Positions 50,617 through 59,522 of a stretch of 64,000 nt of DNA are shown here, piece after piece. Made by a program: the position numbers and the translations under genes. A model generated the notes under the pieces. That model was not told the DNA's origin. It saw only the letters and a program-made list of their open reading frames with translations, and ran no database searches. Source of the DNA: Sphingomonas hominis (lineage in GTDB: Bacteria > Pseudomonadota > Alphaproteobacteria > Sphingomonadales > Sphingomonadaceae); NCBI RefSeq assembly GCF_013328205.1, contig NZ_JABULH010000001.1:186001-250000 (forward strand), read 5' to 3'. Position 1 is the first letter of the stretch. Every line of letters starts with the position of its first letter.

Positions 50617-52656
50617 CTAAATAGGGGGGGCCGCTTCCGGTTCTTCTGTCAAAAAGCGTGCACGTTCTGTGCTATCGAACGTGTAAAGACCGTTGTCGAT
50701 CATTTGAACGCCGGTTTTTGCTTTTGCTGCGCCGTTGATGGGGCGACTTTCCTCCTTGATAACGAGATGTCGATCGACTTCTCTGGCTTCGAATAGATAA
50801 GCCGTTAATGCGCTATGGCGCGTTTCTGCTGGTTCGCCTTTACCATCGACGTAGCTGTAAAGCCGCTTTTCCGCGGGCTCGTTGCCGCGCGGGGCTAGGC
50901 CGACGATGACGCAATGAACAGCGGCGCGTCCGGGCCAGACGAAGGTGCGGTGCGCGAATGCGATCTCGACCCCGGCACGGAACAGCGTCGGCCATAGCTG
51001 CGCCACCTGTTCGCCCTGCACGATCGAGTTGGTGGACACGAAGCCGAGGTGCGCATCGTGCGGCGCGACGTAGTGCGCGCCCTTGATGAACCAGGCGGCG
51101 ACGTAATCGAGCGTGCCGCCGCTGCCCGGCAGCGCGGCGAGGCGGCGGACCTGTGCGCGTTGCTGCTCGGTCTGATATTTGGCGCCCACGAACGGCGGGT
51201 TGCCGAACACGAAGCTGCATCGCTCGGCGGGCAGCACCTCGTTCCAGTCGATTTCCAGCGCGTCGGCATGGCGGATGCCGGGCGCGGTGACGAGCGGGAT
51301 GCGCGCGTAATGCTGGCCGAAATCCTCCGCCAGCCGGGTGTTGGCGATGTGGTCGGTCATCCACAGCGCGACCTGCGCGATCATGGCGGGAAACTCGTCG
51401 ATCTCGATGCCGAAGAAACGGTCGACGTTGAGGCGCGAGAGCAGCGACACGTCGGTGACGAGCTCGACCTGGCCGTTGACGGTGAGCAGCTCCTTCAACA
51501 GCTCGCGTTCGAGCTCGCGCAATTCGCGGTAGGCGACGACGAGGAAATTGCCCGCGCCGCACGCCGGATCGAGAAAGGTGAGCGCGGCCATGCGTTCGTG
51601 CAGCGACCTGAGGGCGCGCTCGCGGCCCGAGCGGAGCGCGCGGGCGCGGTCGAACTCGGCGCGCAGATCGTCGAGGAACAGCGGCTCGATCACCTTCAGG
51701 ATCGCCTGTTCGGGGGTATAATGCGCGCCCTGGCGGCGGCGGGTGACGCGGTCGATCACGCTTTCGAACAGCGACCCGAAGATCGCGGGGCTGACCTCTC
51801 CCCAATTAAACATGCTGGCATCGAGCAGCATGTCGCGCATCGCGTGGTCGAACGCGGGCATGTCGATGCGTTCGCGGAACAGCTCGCCGTTGAGGTAGGG
51901 GAATTCGGCGAGATCGGCGTCGAGCCCGCGCTGACGCCGATCGGGCGGGGTGTCGAGCACCTGGAACAGCTCGCCCAGCCAGCGGCCGAGATCGCGGCCG
52001 TCGGCGGCGGTGCGCTGTTCGAGGAAGGTGAGGAACTGGTCCTTGCGCTCGAAGATGCCGGTGTCGTCGGCGAACAGGATGAACAGCAGGCGGACGAGCA
52101 GGCGTTCGAGCGCATGGCCGGTGTAGCCGTCGGCGGCGAGCGCATTGTGGAGCCGGCCCATCAGCTCGGACGCGCGGCGGTTGACGGGCGACTGGTTGCG
52201 GAACAACCGCGGCTGAACGCCGATGATGAAGCCGAACGCCTCGACATGGCGTTTGAGGTCGGCGAGCGGGAAGCGCCATTCACGGCGGGTTTCGAGATCG
52301 ACCAGCTCGAACCGCTGAAAATCGCACACCATCATGTAGCGCGGGCGCTGCACCTCGGGCAGCCAGGAATAATAATCGAGCGCCTGGTCCATCGCGCGGG
52401 TGAGATCGCGGCCGATGCTTTTCTGCTCGGCGATCAGCGTGCCGGGCCAGAACAGGTCGATGAAGCCGTTGGAGCGCCCGGCATCGAGCGCGCGGACGCG
52501 TTGTTCGTACACCGCGACCTGTTTGCGCGGCACGCCGAAGATCGCGAAGAATTCGTCGTAGAAGCTTTGCGTCTGGCCTTTCTCGTAACCCTTGCCGGCC
52601 CAATCCTCGCTGAAACGGGCGGCGTTGGCGCGGATTTCGGGCCATGAAAGGCGCAT
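50617..52656 (-). CDS. N-terminal product: nuclease and methyltransferase of the MmeI-like enzyme
   Basis: The 679-residue frame as it stands. It has the nuclease and methyltransferase domains but only the first part of the target recognition domain, so if made alone it would lack a full DNA-specificity unit. ATG 52656 starts MRLSWPEIRANAARF, the family N-terminus. An AGGA lies upstream. Whether it is expressed depends on the G7 tract (see the pseudogene entry). Confidence 0.75.
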   Translation of the reverse strand: MRLSWPEIRANAARFSEDWAGKGYEKGQTQSFYDEFFAIFGVPRKQVAVYEQRVRALDAGRSNGFIDLFWPGTLIAEQKSIGRDLTRAMDQALDYYSWLPEVQRPRYMMVCDFQRFELVDLETRREWRFPLADLKRHVEAFGFIIGVQPRLFRNQSPVNRRASELMGRLHNALAADGYTGHALERLLVRLLFILFADDTGIFERKDQFLTFLEQRTAADGRDLGRWLGELFQVLDTPPDRRQRGLDADLAEFPYLNGELFRERIDMPAFDHAMRDMLLDASMFNWGEVSPAIFGSLFESVIDRVTRRRQGAHYTPEQAILKVIEPLFLDDLRAEFDRARALRSGRERALRSLHERMAALTFLDPACGAGNFLVVAYRELRELERELLKELLTVNGQVELVTDVSLLSRLNVDRFFGIEIDEFPAMIAQVALWMTDHIANTRLAEDFGQHYARIPLVTAPGIRHADALEIDWNEVLPAERCSFVFGNPPFVGAKYQTEQQRAQVRRLAALPGSGGTLDYVAAWFIKGAHYVAPHDAHLGFVSTNSIVQGEQVAQLWPTLFRAGVEIAFAHRTFVWPGRAAVHCVIVGLAPRGNEPAEKRLYSYVDGKGEPAETRHSALTAYLFEAREVDRHLVIKEESRPINGAAKAKTGVQMIDNGLYTFDSTERARFLTEEPEAAPPI

Positions 52657-52851
52657 GCGGGGGTCCTGTGGCGGGTAAGCGGGCGAACGGGGTGTACCGG
52701 GCCGGGGCCTGCGTCGATAGCGAAACCGTTCACGGGTGTAAGAAGCCGCGTTGGTTCAACGCTCGAACGAGGTGCGGGCGCGATGGCGGGTGGGAGCGGT
52801 CGCGTCGGGCGAGTGGGCGTGGCATGGGCGGCGCTCACCGGAGCTTTCCCC

Positions 52852-53889
52852 ATGACCCTGATCCGCCGTTTCGTTGATCCCTACCTGCTGCTGCTGCTCG
52901 GCACCGTGGTGCTGGCGGCGGTGTTGCCGGCGCGGGGGGAGGGGGCGCGGGTTGCCGACACCGCGGTGACGGTGGCGGTGGCGTTGTTGTTCTTTCTGTA
53001 TGGCGCGCGGTTGGCGCCGGCGGCGATCTGGGCGGGGCTGACGCATTGGCGGTTGCAGGGGCTGGTGTTCCTGAGCACCTTTGTGCTGTTTCCGCTGTTG
53101 GGTCTGGCGGTGAGCGGCGTTGCGCGGGCCTGGGTGCCGGGCGAGATCGCGGTCGGCATCCTGTTTCTGACGCTGCTGCCCTCTACCGTGCAATCGTCGA
53201 TCGCGTTCACGGGTATCGCGGGGGGCAATGTGCCCGCCGCCTTGTGCGCAGCGTCGGTGTCGAACCTGGTCGGCACCGTGCTGACGCCGTTGATCGTGGC
53301 GCTGTTGTTGCCGTTGATGGGGCTGCCGGGGGCGAGCGGGGGCGTGTCGTGGTCGGCGATCGAGGCCATTGCGGCGCAGATCCTGCTGCCGTTCGTCGCG
53401 GGCCAGATCGCGCGGCCGGTGATCGGCGGGTGGATCGCGCGGCACAAGGGGCCGACGACGCTGGTCGATCGCGGGTCGATCCTGCTGGTGGTCTATGCCG
53501 CGTTCAGCGAGGGCATGGTGGCGGGCATCTGGCAGGCGGTGGGGGCGGGCGACCTGGCGCTGGTGCTGCTGTGCGACGGATTGCTGCTGGCGGCGGTGCT
53601 GGGGCTGACCACCTGGGGCGCTCGAGCGCTTCGGTTCAGCAAGGCGGACGAGATCGCGATCGTGTTCTGCGGATCGAAGAAGAGCATGGCGAGCGGCATC
53701 CCGATGGCGACGATCCTGTTCGCGGGCTCGTCGGTCAGCCTGATCGTGCTGCCGTTGATGATTTTCCACCAGGTGCAGTTGTTCGTCTGCGCGGTGCTGG
53801 CGCGGCGTTATGCGGCGCAGGTGAGCGCGGGGGTGGACCCGGCGCGTGCCGACGAGCGGGTCGTGGCGGCGGCGGTGGACGATCGTTGA
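52852..53889 (+). CDS. Bile acid:sodium symporter family transporter
   Basis: 345 residues, about ten membrane helices. Conserved segments ALLFFLYGARLAP, TLLPSTVQSSIAFT and CGSKKSMASGIPMA are typical of the YfeH-like branch of this superfamily. Substrate unknown; most bacterial members do not carry bile acids. ATG 52852 is chosen over 52783 because it starts at MTLIRRFVDPYL just before helix 1 and has GGAG upstream. Confidence 0.88.
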   Translation: MTLIRRFVDPYLLLLLGTVVLAAVLPARGEGARVADTAVTVAVALLFFLYGARLAPAAIWAGLTHWRLQGLVFLSTFVLFPLLGLAVSGVARAWVPGEIAVGILFLTLLPSTVQSSIAFTGIAGGNVPAALCAASVSNLVGTVLTPLIVALLLPLMGLPGASGGVSWSAIEAIAAQILLPFVAGQIARPVIGGWIARHKGPTTLVDRGSILLVVYAAFSEGMVAGIWQAVGAGDLALVLLCDGLLLAAVLGLTTWGARALRFSKADEIAIVFCGSKKSMASGIPMATILFAGSSVSLIVLPLMIFHQVQLFVCAVLARRYAAQVSAGVDPARADERVVAAAVDDR

Positions 53890-53954
53890 GCGGGCTTGTG
53901 CCTGGTGTTATGGTGCAGTAATACAGTGGTGCGAAAACAAGCGTTGACGTAGAA

Positions 53955-53972
53955 CGACTACAATCGTAGTCG
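53955..53972 (+). promoter_or_regulatory. Palindrome in the promoter of the TonB-dependent receptor gene
   Basis: CGACTAC-AATC-GTAGTCG, 7-bp perfect arms, 25 bases before the ATG. A TTGACG at 53944-53949 could be the -35, which puts the -10 (about 53967) inside the palindrome. This would be a good site for a repressor; alternatively it is an mRNA hairpin. Confidence 0.5.
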
Positions 53973-53996
53973 AGCGGCATCATTGGGGGACAAAAG

Positions 53997-56177
53997 ATGC
54001 CGGTGCGGTGGCGGTACGGGGAGCGAGCAGTGGGCCGGTCGACAGGTCGCGGCGCGGGCGCGCCGCTGCTGGCGGGGACGCTGGCGGTGCTGCTGACGCC
54101 GGCGGGCGCGGCCGCGCAGGCGGTGCCGCCGCCCGCGGGGATCGCCGCGCCCAAGCCGGTCGCGACCGAGGGACCGCAGCCCGCCGGCCAGCCCGATCGC
54201 GTGACGGGGCGGCGCAGCTATGATGCCGCGTGGTTCGCCACCTTCGCGCCCGCGACCGCGCTGCAGATCGTGCAGCGCGTGCCCGGCTTCACGATCGAGC
54301 GGATCGACGAATCGGTGCGCGGCTTCGGCGGGGCGGCAGGCAATGTCGTCATCAACGGCCAGCGCGCGTCGGCCAAGAGCGACACGGTGGAGACGATCCT
54401 GTCGCGCATCCCGGCGGGGCGGGTGGTGCGCGTCGAGGTGGGGCCGGGCGACCTGTACGGCGCGGAGTTCACCGGCAAGCCGCAGGTGCTGAACCTCGTC
54501 ACCTCGGCGAGCGGCGGGTTGGCGGGAACGCTGACGGGCAGCGTGCGGCGCGATTACCTGGGGAAATTCTATCCCGAGGGGAGCGCGTCGGCGTTGCTGC
54601 GGTCGGGCAAGTCGACGTTCAACCTGGCGCTGAACATCGACAACGCGCAATCGGCGCAGGAGGGGTATGACCGCGTCACCTCGTTGCCCGACGACCAACT
54701 GGTCGAATATCGCTACCGCGTGAACCGGTTCCGCGAGCCGGCGGCGGCGCTGTCTGGATCGTGGGAGTATAATGACGGTGCCCATCGCACCGCGCACCTG
54801 AACGCGCGCGCGGCGACCAACCACTTCGCGCTCGACCAGTCGAACCGGGTCGACCGCGTCGGAGCGCCAAGGCGTGAGGACGCGCTGACGCAGCGCTACG
54901 ATTTGACCGAATATGAGCTGGGCGGCGATGTGACGCGGCCGCTGGCGGGGGGCGGCATCAAGCTGATCGGGCTGGCAACGAGGCGGCGGCGCGACAATGA
55001 CGATCTGTCGCTGGTGGACGTGTTCGCATCGAACGGCCCCGGGCCGACCGGGTTCAGCCAGACGCTGAACGATCGCCAGTCGGAGACGCTGGCGCGGCTG
55101 GTGTGGAACCGGTCGGCGTGGAACGGCTGGAACGTGGAGATCGGCGCGGAGGGCGTGATCAACGAGTTGCGCAGTCGGGTGAATTTGTTCGACCTGGAAG
55201 CGGGCGGCGCGCGGACGCGGATCGACCTGCCGGTCGACGACGCGACCGTCCGCGAGGTGCGCGGCGAGGCGTTCGTCAACGTCGGACGCGCGCTGTCGCC
55301 GACGATCCGGCTCGACGGCGGCATGACGATCGAGGGGTCGCGGCTGACCGTGTCGGGCGACGTGGAGGCGCGGCGCACGCTGTCGTTCCTGAAACCCAAG
55401 CTGGTACTCGACTGGCGGTTCGCGCCCGGTTGGCGCGCGCAGATCTCGGCGCAGCGGACGGTGAACCAGTTGCAGTTCACCGACTTCATCTCGGTCGCCG
55501 AATTGGGCAGCGACCGGGTGAATGGCGGCAACGCGCAACTGGTGCCGCAGCGCAGCTGGGAGCTGCTCGGCACGCTGGAGCATCCGATCCTGGGCGACGG
55601 GCTGGTTCGGCTGGAGGCGGGGTACACGCGGATCAGCCTGGTGCAGGACCGGGTGCCGACGCCCGAAGGGTTCGACGCGCCGGGCAATCTGGGCGACGGC
55701 ACGGTGGCGATCGCGCGCGCGCGGGTGGAGGCGCCGCTCAAGACGCTGGGCGTGAAGGGCGGGCGGTTGACGCTATACGGGTCGTACGTGCCGACGTTCG
55801 TGACCGATCCCTACACGCTGACCACGCGGCGGTTCACCGGCAACAGCGATTTCTACGGGTCGGCCGAGTTCCGGCAGGATCTGGGCAGCTTCGCCTGGGG
55901 GCTGTACGTCGAGAATGCGACCAGTTCGACGCAGTTCCGCCGCGACGAGACCGACCGGAGCTTTCGCGGGCTGTACACGCAGGTGTTCGCCGAATGGCGG
56001 CCGACCAAGACCAGCGTGGTCACCTTCACGCTGGAGAATGCGCTGGCGCGGCCGGCGTATCGCGAGCGGTTGTTCTACGCGCCCGATCGCACCTCGACCA
56101 CGCCCGTCACGCGCGAGTTCCGGCGGCGCAACGGCTTCATCGTGCCGCTGCTGACCTTCAAGCGGACGTTTGGCTGA
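53997..56177 (+). CDS. TonB-dependent receptor/outer membrane beta-barrel protein
   Basis: 726 residues. Signal sequence ends near GAAAQAVPPP (residue about 42). The plug domain includes LQIVQRVPGFTIERIDESVRG, VVINGQRASAKSDTVETIL and VRVEVGPGDLYGAEFTGKP; the remainder is a beta-barrel of repeating aromatic strands ending in FIVPLLTFKRTFG, whose final Phe-x2-Lys-Arg-x-Phe is like a barrel-assembly signal. Ligand unknown; no siderophore or sugar genes adjoin. A GGGGGA ribosome site precedes the ATG. Confidence 0.85.
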   Translation: MPVRWRYGERAVGRSTGRGAGAPLLAGTLAVLLTPAGAAAQAVPPPAGIAAPKPVATEGPQPAGQPDRVTGRRSYDAAWFATFAPATALQIVQRVPGFTIERIDESVRGFGGAAGNVVINGQRASAKSDTVETILSRIPAGRVVRVEVGPGDLYGAEFTGKPQVLNLVTSASGGLAGTLTGSVRRDYLGKFYPEGSASALLRSGKSTFNLALNIDNAQSAQEGYDRVTSLPDDQLVEYRYRVNRFREPAAALSGSWEYNDGAHRTAHLNARAATNHFALDQSNRVDRVGAPRREDALTQRYDLTEYELGGDVTRPLAGGGIKLIGLATRRRRDNDDLSLVDVFASNGPGPTGFSQTLNDRQSETLARLVWNRSAWNGWNVEIGAEGVINELRSRVNLFDLEAGGARTRIDLPVDDATVREVRGEAFVNVGRALSPTIRLDGGMTIEGSRLTVSGDVEARRTLSFLKPKLVLDWRFAPGWRAQISAQRTVNQLQFTDFISVAELGSDRVNGGNAQLVPQRSWELLGTLEHPILGDGLVRLEAGYTRISLVQDRVPTPEGFDAPGNLGDGTVAIARARVEAPLKTLGVKGGRLTLYGSYVPTFVTDPYTLTTRRFTGNSDFYGSAEFRQDLGSFAWGLYVENATSSTQFRRDETDRSFRGLYTQVFAEWRPTKTSVVTFTLENALARPAYRERLFYAPDRTSTTPVTREFRRRNGFIVPLLTFKRTFG

Positions 56178-56206
56178 CCATATAGACACGCACAGGAGCG
56201 ACGCGC

Positions 56207-56563
56207 ATGGCCAAGAAGAAGAAACGCATCCCCAAGACGATCGGCGGGGTAAAGCTGCCCAAGGAACTGCGCCGCGCGGGCGAGGCGATCATCGATCAGG
56301 CGATCACCACCGCGAATTCACCGCAGGGCAAGGCGATGATCGCGACCGGCCTGTCGATGGCGGCGGCCGCGGCGATGAAGGCGGCGGAGGCGAAGGCGGC
56401 CGGGCCGAAAGAGACTGGGGCGAGGGCGACCGAGAAGCCTGCGCCCGCGAACGACGCCAAAGCCGATGCACCGCGCCAGCCGGGCGCGAGCGGGATCGAC
56501 GGTGACGCGATCGGTCAAGCGGTGGAGCAGGTGCTCGGGCGGTTGTTTGGGCGACGGGCCTGA
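56207..56563 (+). CDS. Lysine-rich conserved hypothetical protein
   Basis: 118 residues. Lys-rich N-terminus (KKKKRIPKTIGGVKLPKELRR), an Ala/Gly helix (GLSMAAAAAMKAAEAKAAG), a Pro/Ala linker and a C-terminal helix (IGQAVEQVLGRLFGRRA). CAGGAG precedes the ATG. Seen in many sphingomonads in my memory, without known function. Confidence 0.65.
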   Translation: MAKKKKRIPKTIGGVKLPKELRRAGEAIIDQAITTANSPQGKAMIATGLSMAAAAAMKAAEAKAAGPKETGARATEKPAPANDAKADAPRQPGASGIDGDAIGQAVEQVLGRLFGRRA

Positions 56564-56572
56564 GCGGGTGTC

Positions 56573-57334
56573 TCATGCGCGCGTGTAGATGGTGAGGCGG
56601 AGCGACGGGTCGTCGTTGGCCTGAAAACTGGCGTGCGCGTATGACACCGGCCCGAGCACCGGGTGGTGAAGCCGTTTGATGCCTGAGCGCGGCGCGCGAA
56701 TGTTGTGGTCGTCCCACCACGAAGCGAACGATGGCGAAGCGGCGCGAACGCGCGCGACCAGCGCGGTGAAGGCGGGATCGCCGCGCCACAGGTCGTGGCT
56801 GACGCGGAACAGGTCAACGACGCGGCGCGCCTCGTCGGACCAGCCGTCGCCGAACAGCGTGAGGGCGGCGGGGTTGGTCAGCATCCAGTGCAGGATGTTG
56901 CGATCGTCGTCGGCGAGGTGCGCGAAATCGCCGAACAGCGCGCTCGCCGCCGCGTTCCAGGCGAGCACGTCGAAGCGCCGCCCGGTGACATAGGCGGGTT
57001 CGGCCATCCCTGCGACGAGCGCGCGCAGCAGATCGGGGACGACCTCGCGATCGAAGGTGCGGGACGGTGCGGTGTCGGCGAGCGCGCGCAGGTGCGTGGT
57101 TTCCGCCGGGTCGAGCATGAGCGCGCGGGCGAGCGCGTCGACCGTGCCGGGGGAGGGCGAGACCCCGCGGCCTTGTTCGAGTTTCACATACCATTCGACG
57201 CTGATGCCGGCGCGTTGCGCCACCTCCTCGCGCTTCAGGCCGGGCGTGCGGCGGCGCGTGCGCGCCGCGTCGCTCGGTGGAAGCCGCGTGCGGCGCGAGC
57301 GCAGGAATTCACCCAGCGCGTGATTGCCCGGCAT
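56573..57334 (-). CDS. XRE-type regulator with MmyB-like ligand-binding domain
   Basis: 253 residues. Helix-turn-helix within GLKREEVAQRAGISVEWYVKLEQGRG (about residues 32-57), then an MmyB-like domain: VLAWNAAASALFGDF, MLTNPAALTLFGD, VVDLFRVSHDLWRGDP. These domains bind fatty acid-like ligands in known members. ATG 57334 chosen because it begins just before ALGEFLRSRRT. Divergent from the oxidoreductase gene, so likely its regulator. Confidence 0.88.
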   Translation of the reverse strand: MPGNHALGEFLRSRRTRLPPSDAARTRRRTPGLKREEVAQRAGISVEWYVKLEQGRGVSPSPGTVDALARALMLDPAETTHLRALADTAPSRTFDREVVPDLLRALVAGMAEPAYVTGRRFDVLAWNAAASALFGDFAHLADDDRNILHWMLTNPAALTLFGDGWSDEARRVVDLFRVSHDLWRGDPAFTALVARVRAASPSFASWWDDHNIRAPRSGIKRLHHPVLGPVSYAHASFQANDDPSLRLTIYTRA

Positions 57335-57353
57335 GACGCATGCTCCAGCGTGG

Positions 57354-57368
57354 TGGTACCGGCTACCA
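57354..57368. promoter_or_regulatory. Candidate operator between the XRE regulator and the oxidoreductase
   Basis: Inverted repeat TGGTACCGGCTACCA (arms TGGTA/TACCA, 5-base centre), 19 bases from the regulator start and 71 bases before the oxidoreductase start. Position and symmetry fit an autoregulated divergent promoter. Confidence 0.5.
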
Positions 57369-57439
57369 GTATAAGCCCGTTCCTTCCTGCCGCCCAGCGG
57401 CTCGTTATCTGTTGCCCGAGACGATGAGGGAGATCGGGT

Positions 57440-58519
57440 GTGCGGGCTGCTGTTCTGAATGCGTTCGGCGAGACGTTGCACGTCGAGGACGTCGCCGATC
57501 CGGTGATCGGCACCGGCGAGGTGGTGGTCGACGTCGTCGCCGCGCCGGTGCTGTCCTATACCGCGGAGGTGATGAGCGGCGCGCGCGGCTATCTGCTGCC
57601 GACGCCGGTCGTGCCGGGTGCGGGCGCGATCGGGCGGGTGCGCCGCGTCGGGCCTGACGCGACGCGGCTGCAGGTGGGGGACTGGGTGTTGTGCGATCCG
57701 ACCGTCCGATCGCGCGACGGGGGCGTCACGCCGGACATCACCTTGCAGGGGGCGAGCGCGCGCGGCGCGGGCGGGCAGTTGCTGCAACGTTATCACCGCA
57801 ACGGCAGCTTCGCCGAGCAGATGCGCCTGCCGACCGAGAATGCCGCGCCGATCGGCGACATCGAGCCGGACGAGGCGGGGCGTTGGTGCGCGGCGACGAC
57901 GCTGCTGGTGGCGTATGGCGGATTGCTGGCAATGGAGTTCCGCGCCGGCGAGACGTTGCTGGTGAGCGGGGCGACGGGCAATTTCGGGTCGGCGACGGTC
58001 GCGCTCGCGCTCGGGATGGGGGCGCGCTGCGTCGTCGCGCCGGGGCGCAATACGCGCGTGCTAGGCGACCTGCGACAACGGTTCGGCGAGCGGCTGGTCC
58101 CGGTCGTGCTGACGGGGGATCGTGCCGCCGACACCGCGGCGATGCAGGCGGCGGCCCCGGCGGGGATCGACGCGGTACAGGATTTCCTGCCGCCGTCGGC
58201 TGAGGCGGGCGTCGCGCGCGCGGCGATCATGACGCTGCGCCAGGGCGGACGCGCGGTGCTGATGGGAGGCGTGGGGATGATGGGCGGCGAGGAGCTGTCG
58301 CTGCCGTATCCGTGGATTATGCGCAACCTGATCACGGTGCGCGGGCAATGGATGTACGACACGGCGGCGATCCCGGGCCTGATTGGGCTGATCCGCGCTG
58401 GGTTGGTCAACCTCGACCATTGGGCGGTGTCCGGATTTCCGCTCGAGCAGGCGAACGAGGCGGTGGCGCACGCCGCGGCGAACGCGGGACCGTTTCGGCA
58501 GACGGTGTTGCTGCCCTGA
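57440..58519 (+). CDS. MDR-family NAD(P)H-dependent oxidoreductase (quinone oxidoreductase-like)
   Basis: 359 residues. Medium-chain dehydrogenase fold with N-terminal GroES-like domain (GVTPDITLQG in between) and nucleotide-binding LLVSGATGNFGSATVALAL. No zinc-binding Cys/His cluster, so a zinc-independent type. Start GTG 57440 (MRAAVLNAFGETLH) with GGGAGA upstream. Substrate unknown; paired with the divergent regulator. Confidence 0.85.
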   Translation: MRAAVLNAFGETLHVEDVADPVIGTGEVVVDVVAAPVLSYTAEVMSGARGYLLPTPVVPGAGAIGRVRRVGPDATRLQVGDWVLCDPTVRSRDGGVTPDITLQGASARGAGGQLLQRYHRNGSFAEQMRLPTENAAPIGDIEPDEAGRWCAATTLLVAYGGLLAMEFRAGETLLVSGATGNFGSATVALALGMGARCVVAPGRNTRVLGDLRQRFGERLVPVVLTGDRAADTAAMQAAAPAGIDAVQDFLPPSAEAGVARAAIMTLRQGGRAVLMGGVGMMGGEELSLPYPWIMRNLITVRGQWMYDTAAIPGLIGLIRAGLVNLDHWAVSGFPLEQANEAVAHAAANAGPFRQTVLLP

Positions 58520-58592
58520 TCGCGCGCGAAAAGCCGTTGCGCCGCACAGCATAACTGCTGTTATGCTGACCCGGACGCGAGGGAGAGCGGCG

Positions 58593-59483
58593 ATGGACTT
58601 CGAGCAGATCGGTTACGCGGTGGTGGACGGGGTGGCGACGATCACCTTGTCGCGACCCGACAAGCTCAACGCCTTCACGTCACAGATGATGGCGGAGATG
58701 ATCGCGGCGTTCGACCGGGTCGACGCGGACGACGACGTGCGTGTGGTGATCGTGACCGGTGCGGGGCGGGCGTTCTGCGCCGGAGCCGACCTGTCGAGCG
58801 GGGCGGGGACGTTCGATTATGCCGATGCGGGCGCGGACTCGCCGGTCGGGCCGGATGGTGAGTTGCGCTACGGTGTCGAACGCGCGCGCGACGGGGGCGG
58901 GCGGCTGACCTTGCGCATTTTTCAATGCCTCAAACCCGTGATCGCGGCGATCAACGGTGCGGCGGTGGGGATCGGCGCGACGATGGCGCTGCCGATGGAC
59001 ATTCGCTTGGCGAGCGAGGCGGCGCGGTTCGGTTTCGTGTTCGCGCGCCGAGGGATCGTGCCGGAGGCGGCGTCGTCCTATTTCCTGCCGCGCGTCGTGG
59101 GCATCAGCCAAGCGCTGGAATGGTGTTACTCGGGCCGGGTGTTCGACGCCGCCGAGGCGAAGGCGGGCGGGCTGGTGCGGGAGGTGGTGCCGGCGGATGC
59201 GCTACTGGCGCGCGCCACGACAATCGCGCGCGAGATCGCGGACAATACCGCGCCGGTGTCGGTCGCGCTAACGCGGCAGATGATGTGGCGGGGGCTCGGC
59301 TATCAACATCCGATGGAGGCGCACCGCGTCGACAGCCGCGCAATCCTGTCGCGCGGGCGATCGGGCGACGCGCGCGAGGGGGTGACGAGCTTCCTGGAGA
59401 AGCGCGCGCCCGCCTATCCCGATCGGGTTAGCGCGGACATGCCCGACTTCTATCCGTGGTGGGAGGAGCCGGCATATCGGTGA
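58593..59483 (+). CDS. Enoyl-CoA hydratase/isomerase family protein
   Basis: 296 residues. Crotonase fold: TLSRPDKLNAF, oxyanion segment RAFCAGADLS and ALPMDIRLASEAARFGFVFARRGIVPEAASSYFLPR with a catalytic Glu. By sequence it could be a long-chain or side-chain specific hydratase; the family is promiscuous. ATG 58593 has GGGAGAG upstream and starts MDFEQIGYAV. 39 bases before rpiA. Confidence 0.88.
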   Translation: MDFEQIGYAVVDGVATITLSRPDKLNAFTSQMMAEMIAAFDRVDADDDVRVVIVTGAGRAFCAGADLSSGAGTFDYADAGADSPVGPDGELRYGVERARDGGGRLTLRIFQCLKPVIAAINGAAVGIGATMALPMDIRLASEAARFGFVFARRGIVPEAASSYFLPRVVGISQALEWCYSGRVFDAAEAKAGGLVREVVPADALLARATTIAREIADNTAPVSVALTRQMMWRGLGYQHPMEAHRVDSRAILSRGRSGDAREGVTSFLEKRAPAYPDRVSADMPDFYPWWEEPAYR

Positions 59484-59522
59484 AGCCGGGAACGTTGCCG
59501 CGGCTGTCGCGTCGAGGGCGGC

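Larger units (their letters stand above)
49776..52656 (-). pseudogene. MmeI-like type IIL restriction-modification gene, frame broken at a G7 tract
   Basis: The two open frames 52656-50617 and up to 49776 are one gene split by a one-base shift. Removing one G from the run of seven at 50624-50630 joins them: ...PEAAPL then FRRFVGGDEYINGFHRW, a sequence typical of the family. The joined product would be 959 residues, close to MmeI (919). Layout: nuclease residues Asp67, Glu77 and Lys79 (D-x9-E-x-K), helical spacer, methyltransferase motif I DPACGAGNF (363-371), motif IV NPPF (486-489), target recognition domain about 595-800 and a C-terminal helical region. A sequencing error, a decayed gene and a phase-variable switch are all possible. 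Confidence 0.85.

Noticed and set aside
50617-52656. Independent stand-alone DNA methyltransferase
   Set aside because: The downstream frame continues the same family sequence after removal of one G, so it is a split gene, not a complete short enzyme.
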